Source: Brachyspira catarrhinii (GTDB lineage: Bacteria > Spirochaetota > Brachyspiria > Brachyspirales > Brachyspiraceae). From it: 11,158 nucleotides of DNA. This document shows positions 7,415 through 11,158 of the stretch, piece after piece. The stretch covers positions 1 through 11,158 of the forward strand of contig NZ_SJDU01000039.1 of the NCBI RefSeq assembly GCF_005518285.1, given 5' to 3'. The stretch's first letter is position 1. Each line of letters opens with the position of its first letter. The notes below the pieces were generated by a model, which was given only the letters and a program-made list of their open reading frames with translations, had not been told where the DNA came from and did not search any database. The translations under genes were made by a program, and so were the position numbers.

Positions 7415-7442
7415 GAGTTCGTAGAAATGCGGACTCTTTTTT
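7415..7442 (+). terminator. Strong intrinsic terminator after bioY
   Basis: GAGTTCGTA (7415-7423) pairs along its full length with TGCGGACTC (7428-7436), nine pairs with two G-T wobbles, around a GAAA tetraloop (7424-7427) of the stable GNRA type. Six T residues follow (7437-7442). It lies 29 bases past the bioY stop and marks the end of the oad-bioY transcript. The AAAGGAG beginning at 7411 and the ATG in the right arm imitate a translation start but belong to the stem. Confidence 0.88.
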
Positions 7443-7742
7443 ATCTAAATTGTTTAAATTAAATTGTTTTAAATACAGAATTTTTAAAAAGTATTTATTT
7501 TATCTAAATTTAGTATTCATTAATTTAATTAAATATATTTATATTTTTCGGAATATGAATTATTAAAATTTATGAGGAGCATTTGTTATAACAACGGGCA
7601 GTTGCCACTTGCATTGCAAACTGAGAATAATGTTTTTTTATTTTATAATATTGATTTTTTACTTTATAGACTATATTATATAAACAAAATATTATGTTTA
7701 TTTTTACGATATTTTTTAAAATTTATAAATCAAGTTGTATAA
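7443..7742. other. AT-rich gap with a candidate promoter and a 56-codon open frame
   Basis: Most of this stretch is very AT-rich and carries no recognisable gene. Two things stand out. First, a GC-richer island at about 7572-7625 contains a small imperfect inverted repeat (CAGTTGC at 7599-7605, GCAAACTG at 7616-7623). Second, a plus-strand frame opens with ATG at 7572 in that island and runs 56 codons to a TAA at 7740-7742, immediately touching the next gene's ATG; its product begins MRSICYNNGQLPLALQTEN and then becomes Leu/Tyr/Phe/Ile-rich. It has no ribosome binding site and I recognise no homologue, so I do not call it a gene. A candidate promoter for the downstream gene lies at 7651-7679. 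Confidence 0.4.
7651..7679 (+). promoter_or_regulatory. Candidate promoter for the exported-protein gene at 7743
   Basis: TTGATT (7651-7656), a 17-base spacer, then TATTAT (7674-7679). Transcription would start about 57 bases before the ATG at 7743. Since a strong terminator isolates this gene from bioY, a promoter is needed somewhere in the gap, and this is the best-spaced pair I see. In DNA this AT-rich such matches arise easily. Confidence 0.35.
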
Positions 7743-8672
7743 ATGTTATTAAGAAAATTGAATATTTTGAATATTATAACGGCGTTTTTTTTATGCTTTA
7801 ATTTTGTATGTGCGAGTATAAATCCGCTTTTTAATATAAATCTTTCCGACATGCAAACATTTAATATTAATAATAGACCTTCCACAAATTCGGAAACTAC
7901 AAACAGAGTCCATGAACTTTATATAGAACAAACGGCTGCGGGAGGTTATAATCCGATTAAATTCAACGCAGAAACGAAATTCTATTATAGAATGTCTTTA
8001 TATAAAAATAGAAACGGTTTTTTATGGGACGGAAATAAAGCGGAATTTGGAATCGAAAATAATTTTTCTTTGGCTTCCGATATGGTGGGAGTTTATGCCG
8101 ATATAAGACCTTTATATTTTTTTGGAATAAGAGCGTCCGCGAATTTTATAATCATGTATAATATTATGAATTACGGTTATGCGGGATTTTATACGAACGA
8201 AGGTATAGATTATTCCGCAAAAGCTTTATCTTCTATGCAAAAATACGATTCTTTCGGCTTTATGTTCGGAGTTTCTCCTTACCTTGTTTTTAAATTGCCG
8301 AACCTTGTGTTTATAAATAATTTTAGTCTCAATTATATTTTTGCGGGAGATAAAAATTATTATTATGAACCAAGAACTTCCATACTTCATAAGCAAAGCG
8401 AATTTGAAATTATGAACGAAGCTTTTATACTTGCAAATATGAATCCTATATATTTGGGAGGTTATTACGATTTGACTTATCTTTTGAATTCAAAAATAAT
8501 GACTCATAAATTGGGAGTCGCGGGAATAATTTATTTTAATTTTTTACAAAACAGATTGAAATTTAATGTTCTTCTGACGGCGGGCTTGCATATTGGACTT
8601 CCAAATTATAACAGCAAAACTTTTATAGAAGCGAAATTGTCTTTAGCTTATAGAATAATGCGAAAAGAATAA
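7743..8672 (+). CDS. Uncharacterised exported protein, probable outer-membrane barrel, next to ftsW
   Basis: The 309-residue product begins with a signal peptide: Arg4/Lys5, a hydrophobic core from about residue 8 to 22, and a likely cut after VCA (residues 22-24). The cysteine there lacks a good lipobox, so it is probably not a lipoprotein. The rest alternates amphipathic strands with polar turns, rich in Tyr, Phe, Asn and Gly (for example KFYYRMSLYKN, FGIRASANFIIMYN, FMFGVSPYLVFKL, KLSLAYRIM at the end), the look of a beta-barrel of roughly a dozen strands. I recognise no named family. It is unlike the first gene of the window except in general style. No Shine-Dalgarno sequence is visible before the ATG. 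It ends 36 bases before ftsW with no terminator between, so it may share a transcript with the cell-wall genes. Its role is unknown; an envelope function is only suggested by position. Confidence 0.8.
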   Translation: MLLRKLNILNIITAFFLCFNFVCASINPLFNINLSDMQTFNINNRPSTNSETTNRVHELYIEQTAAGGYNPIKFNAETKFYYRMSLYKNRNGFLWDGNKAEFGIENNFSLASDMVGVYADIRPLYFFGIRASANFIIMYNIMNYGYAGFYTNEGIDYSAKALSSMQKYDSFGFMFGVSPYLVFKLPNLVFINNFSLNYIFAGDKNYYYEPRTSILHKQSEFEIMNEAFILANMNPIYLGGYYDLTYLLNSKIMTHKLGVAGIIYFNFLQNRLKFNVLLTAGLHIGLPNYNSKTFIEAKLSLAYRIMRKE

Positions 8673-8708
8673 AGTATAAATAATATAAAATAATTTAACG
8701 GATTTTTT

Positions 8709-9803
8709 ATGATAAGAAGAAAATTGATACCAGATAAATATTTGCTAATAATATATGTCGCTTTACTTATAGCGGGACTTTTGGCTATTTACGGAGCGCA
8801 AATTATTCATGAACCTAACGGACAATATTTTTCAAATCATTTGCATTTGCTTATATTTATGCTTGCGATAACGATTTTAATTCTTATATTGCCCGACTTT
8901 TTTGATTTGCTCGATAGAATAGTGCCTTTATTGTTGGTTGGAACTTTATTATTATTGATAGCCGTTTTAATATTCGGTATAACCGTCCCTGGAAGTTATG
9001 CGAAAAGATGGCTTTTAATCGCTTCGAGTTTTACAATTCAGCCTTCCGAAATAGCGAAAATAACGACTACGATATATTTGGCGAGCGTTTTGAGTAAAAA
9101 AGGAGAGAAACTTTTTGATTTAAAAAAAGGTTTGTTTCCTCCTCTTATAGTTTTGCTTCTTATTTCCGTTCTAATATTGGTTGAGCCAGATTCTGGAACG
9201 GCTTTATTATTCGCAATGGTAGGTTTTTCAATATTTTCTTATGCTGGAATTCCTACTAAAAATTTAATAATATCCGCAATATTCCTTTTGCTATTATTTA
9301 TTATTTTTATATTTAATGTTCCTTATATGAGAAACAGAGTAAACGCTTATTTTGACCCGCAGAATCAATCGGAAGAAGATATATATCAATCGAGAAGGGC
9401 GAAGTTGGCTTTCAATTACGGCGGTATTTCTGGGATTCCCGATGAAAATATTTTGGAAGTAAGCACGCATTTGCCAGCGGCTTTAACCGATTTTATATTC
9501 GCGTCGGTAGCTCAAAGATACGGTTTAATCGGAGACATAATAATTCTTCTTCTGTTTTTTTCGTTTACGATAAGAGGATTCATAATATCGTCTCGGATTA
9601 ACGATTTGTTTTTAAAAAATATTTCTTTCGGAATAACGATATTTATAAGTTTGCAAGCGTATTTAAATATTATGGTGGCTACTCTTATGATTCCTACAAC
9701 GGGAATGCCGCTTCCTATAATAAGCTATGGAAGAAACGCTTTAGCCGTAAATATGATTATGTTTGCCATTTTATTAAAAATAACTCAAAGGATAGAATCA
9801 TGA
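8709..9803 (+). CDS. ftsW: FtsW/RodA-family SEDS glycosyltransferase, probably FtsW
   Basis: SEDS proteins polymerise lipid II into glycan strands with a partner class B PBP; FtsW serves the division septum. The 364-residue, roughly ten-helix protein shows the family landmarks: KRWLLIASSFTIQPSEIAKI with Arg100-Trp101, EPDSGTAL (159-166), THLPAALTDFIFA with Asp261 (the expected catalytic aspartate), and GMPLPIISYGRNAL near the C-terminus. Several usually invariant positions differ: the common LPEAHTD reads LPAALTD, EELG reads QRYG, and ISYGG reads ISYGR. FtsW rather than RodA is chosen because murG and murC follow, as in the division/cell-wall cluster. The ATG has a weak GGA in ACGGATTT six bases upstream, similar to the site before murI. 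The stop overlaps the murG start (ATGA), suggesting coupled translation. Confidence 0.9.
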   Translation: MIRRKLIPDKYLLIIYVALLIAGLLAIYGAQIIHEPNGQYFSNHLHLLIFMLAITILILILPDFFDLLDRIVPLLLVGTLLLLIAVLIFGITVPGSYAKRWLLIASSFTIQPSEIAKITTTIYLASVLSKKGEKLFDLKKGLFPPLIVLLLISVLILVEPDSGTALLFAMVGFSIFSYAGIPTKNLIISAIFLLLLFIIFIFNVPYMRNRVNAYFDPQNQSEEDIYQSRRAKLAFNYGGISGIPDENILEVSTHLPAALTDFIFASVAQRYGLIGDIIILLLFFSFTIRGFIISSRINDLFLKNISFGITIFISLQAYLNIMVATLMIPTTGMPLPIISYGRNALAVNMIMFAILLKITQRIES

Positions 9804-10888
9804 AAAATATAATATTATGCGGAGGAGGAACGGCGGGGCATATAACGCCAGCTATTTCAATATACGACTTTTTTAAAAAATCGGGTTATAATCCTCGTCT
9901 CGTTGTGGCGGCGAAAGATTATAGCCTTATTCCAAATCATTATAATTTCAATAGCATAAATATAAACGCACCTGGAAATATATTTAAGAATATAGCTTTT
10001 ATATTAAAATTTATTCCCGCTTTATTTAAGGCAAAAGATATAATAGAAAAACATAAGCCCGTTTGCGTAATCGGAATGGGAGGATTTGTGGCGCTTCCCG
10101 TTTTATATATGGCAAAATGGAAAAAGATTCCAATTTTTTTATGCGAACAGAATTCAATCCCTGGAAAAGTGAATAGAATATTTTATAAACATGCAAAATG
10201 CTGTTATTTAACATTTAGCAAAAGTTTGGAATATATGCCTAAAGGAAAAGTTTTTGGAAATCCAGTTAGAGAAGATTTTTTTGTAGTGGGTAGAGAGAGC
10301 GCAAGAAATGTAATGAGATTAAAAGAAAACGAAAAACTGCTTGTAATCATGGGAGGTTCGCAAGGAGCTTTGAAATTAAACGAATTATTTTTTGAATGCA
10401 TAAAACCTATTCAGTCTAAAGTGGAAAATTTGCGTATAGTTTGGCTTGCGGGACCAAAATGGGCAAATCAAATGATTGAAAAAGTAAATATCGCTAAATT
10501 AAATAATATAACAGTTCACAGTTATTATAGAGATATGCCGACTTTGATGCATGCTGCGGATTTTATGGTTTCGAGAGCGGGGAGCAGTTCTATAAGCGAA
10601 ATACTTGCCGTTAATCTTCCTTCTTTACTAATTCCTTTTCCTTATGCGGCGGATAATCATCAATATTTTAACGCTTTGGATTTATCAAATAAAGATATGG
10701 CTTATTTAATCGAAGAGTCGGATTTGGATAAAGATAAATTAAGCAATATCATAATAAAGAATTTGAATAACGAAGAAAGACTTACAACCATGCGAAATAA
10801 TATTAAGAAAAATTTTACTGCAAAAGCTGTTTCTTCAATAGTTACGGATATTGTTAATAATTTGGAAGCGGAAAAATTAAAAAAATAA
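9800..10888 (+). CDS. murG: UDP-GlcNAc:lipid I N-acetylglucosaminyltransferase
   Basis: MurG adds GlcNAc to undecaprenyl-pyrophosphoryl-MurNAc-pentapeptide on the inner membrane face, making lipid II for FtsW. The 362 residues form the GT-B two-domain fold. Visible signatures are the first glycine loop GGGTAGH (8-14, with Ala12 in place of the commoner Gly), VIGMGGFVALP and CEQNSIPGKVNRI in the N-domain, the third glycine loop MGGSQGA (184-190), and the UDP-GlcNAc-binding block SRAGSSSISEI with Glu267 followed by PFPYAADNHQYFNA with His287-Gln288. It overlaps ftsW by four bases (ATGA), with AAAGGAT inside ftsW about seven bases upstream. The protein ends in a lysine-rich tail, and murC follows after 43 bases. 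Assignment is certain from motifs and order. Confidence 0.97.
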   Translation: MKNIILCGGGTAGHITPAISIYDFFKKSGYNPRLVVAAKDYSLIPNHYNFNSININAPGNIFKNIAFILKFIPALFKAKDIIEKHKPVCVIGMGGFVALPVLYMAKWKKIPIFLCEQNSIPGKVNRIFYKHAKCCYLTFSKSLEYMPKGKVFGNPVREDFFVVGRESARNVMRLKENEKLLVIMGGSQGALKLNELFFECIKPIQSKVENLRIVWLAGPKWANQMIEKVNIAKLNNITVHSYYRDMPTLMHAADFMVSRAGSSSISEILAVNLPSLLIPFPYAADNHQYFNALDLSNKDMAYLIEESDLDKDKLSNIIIKNLNNEERLTTMRNNIKKNFTAKAVSSIVTDIVNNLEAEKLKK

Positions 10889-10931
10889 TAAATAAAAAAT
10901 AATTATACTAAATCGAATTGGAATTTGAAAT

Positions 10932-11158
10932 ATGTTTACGATGTTTAAAAGAAAAAAAGAAAAAATACATTTTGTTGGAATAGGCGGAATAGGAATGAGC
11001 GCGATTGCAAGCGTCCTTAACGCTATGGGTTATACGATTAGCGGAAGCGATTTGGCGAAAACGGAAAAAACTAAATCTTTGGAAGAAAGCGGAATAAAAG
11101 TTTTTTACGGGCATAAGGCAAGCAATATAGAAGACGATATTATAGCCGTTGCACTTCT
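10932..11158 (+). CDS. murC: UDP-N-acetylmuramate-L-alanine ligase, N-terminal part, cut by window edge
   Basis: MurC uses ATP to add the first amino acid, L-alanine, to UDP-MurNAc in the cytoplasm. Only the first 75 codons are inside the window. They contain the MurC N-terminal nucleotide-sugar-binding signature HFVGIGGIGMSAIA (13-26), then NAMGYTISGSD (33-43) with the conserved GSD, and GIKVFYGHKASNI, corresponding to the family's G-HxxxN segment. The ATG at 10932 is preferred over the one at 10941 because GGAA (10920-10923) sits eight bases ahead of it. The frame is open to the last base, so the truncation is an artefact of the window. Order ftsW-murG-murC is the standard division/cell-wall cluster order, and the 43-base gap after murG has no terminator. 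Confidence 0.94.
   Translation, partial: MFTMFKRKKEKIHFVGIGGIGMSAIASVLNAMGYTISGSDLAKTEKTKSLEESGIKVFYGHKASNIEDDIIAVAL

Noticed and set aside
7411..7470. AAAGGAG followed by an ATG (7427-7429) and an 11-codon frame after bioY
   Set aside because: The bases form a 9-bp stem with a GAAA loop and T-run, so the apparent start is better explained as an intrinsic terminator.
11130..11158. Possible frameshift at the end of murC, where the last residues (IIAVALL) differ from the usual VVSSAI
   Set aside because: The window ends here, so a normal variant cannot be separated from an error; the frame is open and everything before it matches MurC.
1..11158. Defence system, prophage, CRISPR array, toxin-antitoxin pair or tRNA/rRNA gene
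   Set aside because: Read through on both strands; no regularly spaced repeats, transposase, integrase, nuclease or structural RNA signature was seen.

Overview
The window is AT-rich DNA whose gene content fits a host-associated spirochaete, most likely Brachyspira or a close relative. The clues are strongly A/T-ending codons, exported proteins that look like small outer-membrane barrels, a biotin-dependent sodium-pump decarboxylase operon, and a diderm-type peptidoglycan gene set. The genus is inferred from style and protein resemblance, not from a marker gene.

Layout from left to right: an exported beta-rich protein (10-828) is followed by a weak terminator-like hairpin. Next is dapF (936-1802), encoding diaminopimelate epimerase. 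The 345-bp gap between dapF and the convergent murI holds three copies of a 'GTCATTGCGAG...GAAGCAATCC' repeat, two of them facing each other, plus a short orphan coding-like fragment on the minus strand. murI (glutamate racemase, minus strand) is followed by back-to-back promoters that separate it from the oad operon.

The centre of the window is one apparent transcription unit, oadG-oadA-oadB-bioY. It has a clear promoter at 3061-3089 and a clear intrinsic terminator at 7415-7442. OadA carries the carboxyltransferase and the biotin carrier, OadB is the membrane sodium-translocating decarboxylase subunit, and OadG is the small anchor. BioY imports biotin, the cofactor OadA needs. The operon would therefore build a biotin-dependent sodium pump and also supply its cofactor.

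After a 357-bp AT-rich gap come an uncharacterised exported, probably outer-membrane protein (7743-8672) and then a piece of the division/cell-wall cluster: ftsW, murG (overlapping ftsW by 4 bp) and the start of murC, which runs off the right edge. With dapF and murI, five of the ten recognisable genes serve peptidoglycan precursor synthesis or assembly.

I see no phage, transposase, CRISPR, toxin-antitoxin or defence gene. The window is mostly conserved chromosome. The points worth a second look are the oad-bioY linkage, the long exported N-terminal extension of OadB, altered conserved residues in FtsW, the barrel-like gene abutting ftsW, the repeat cluster with a gene remnant beside it, and a small ORF that abuts an exported-protein gene lacking a Shine-Dalgarno sequence.
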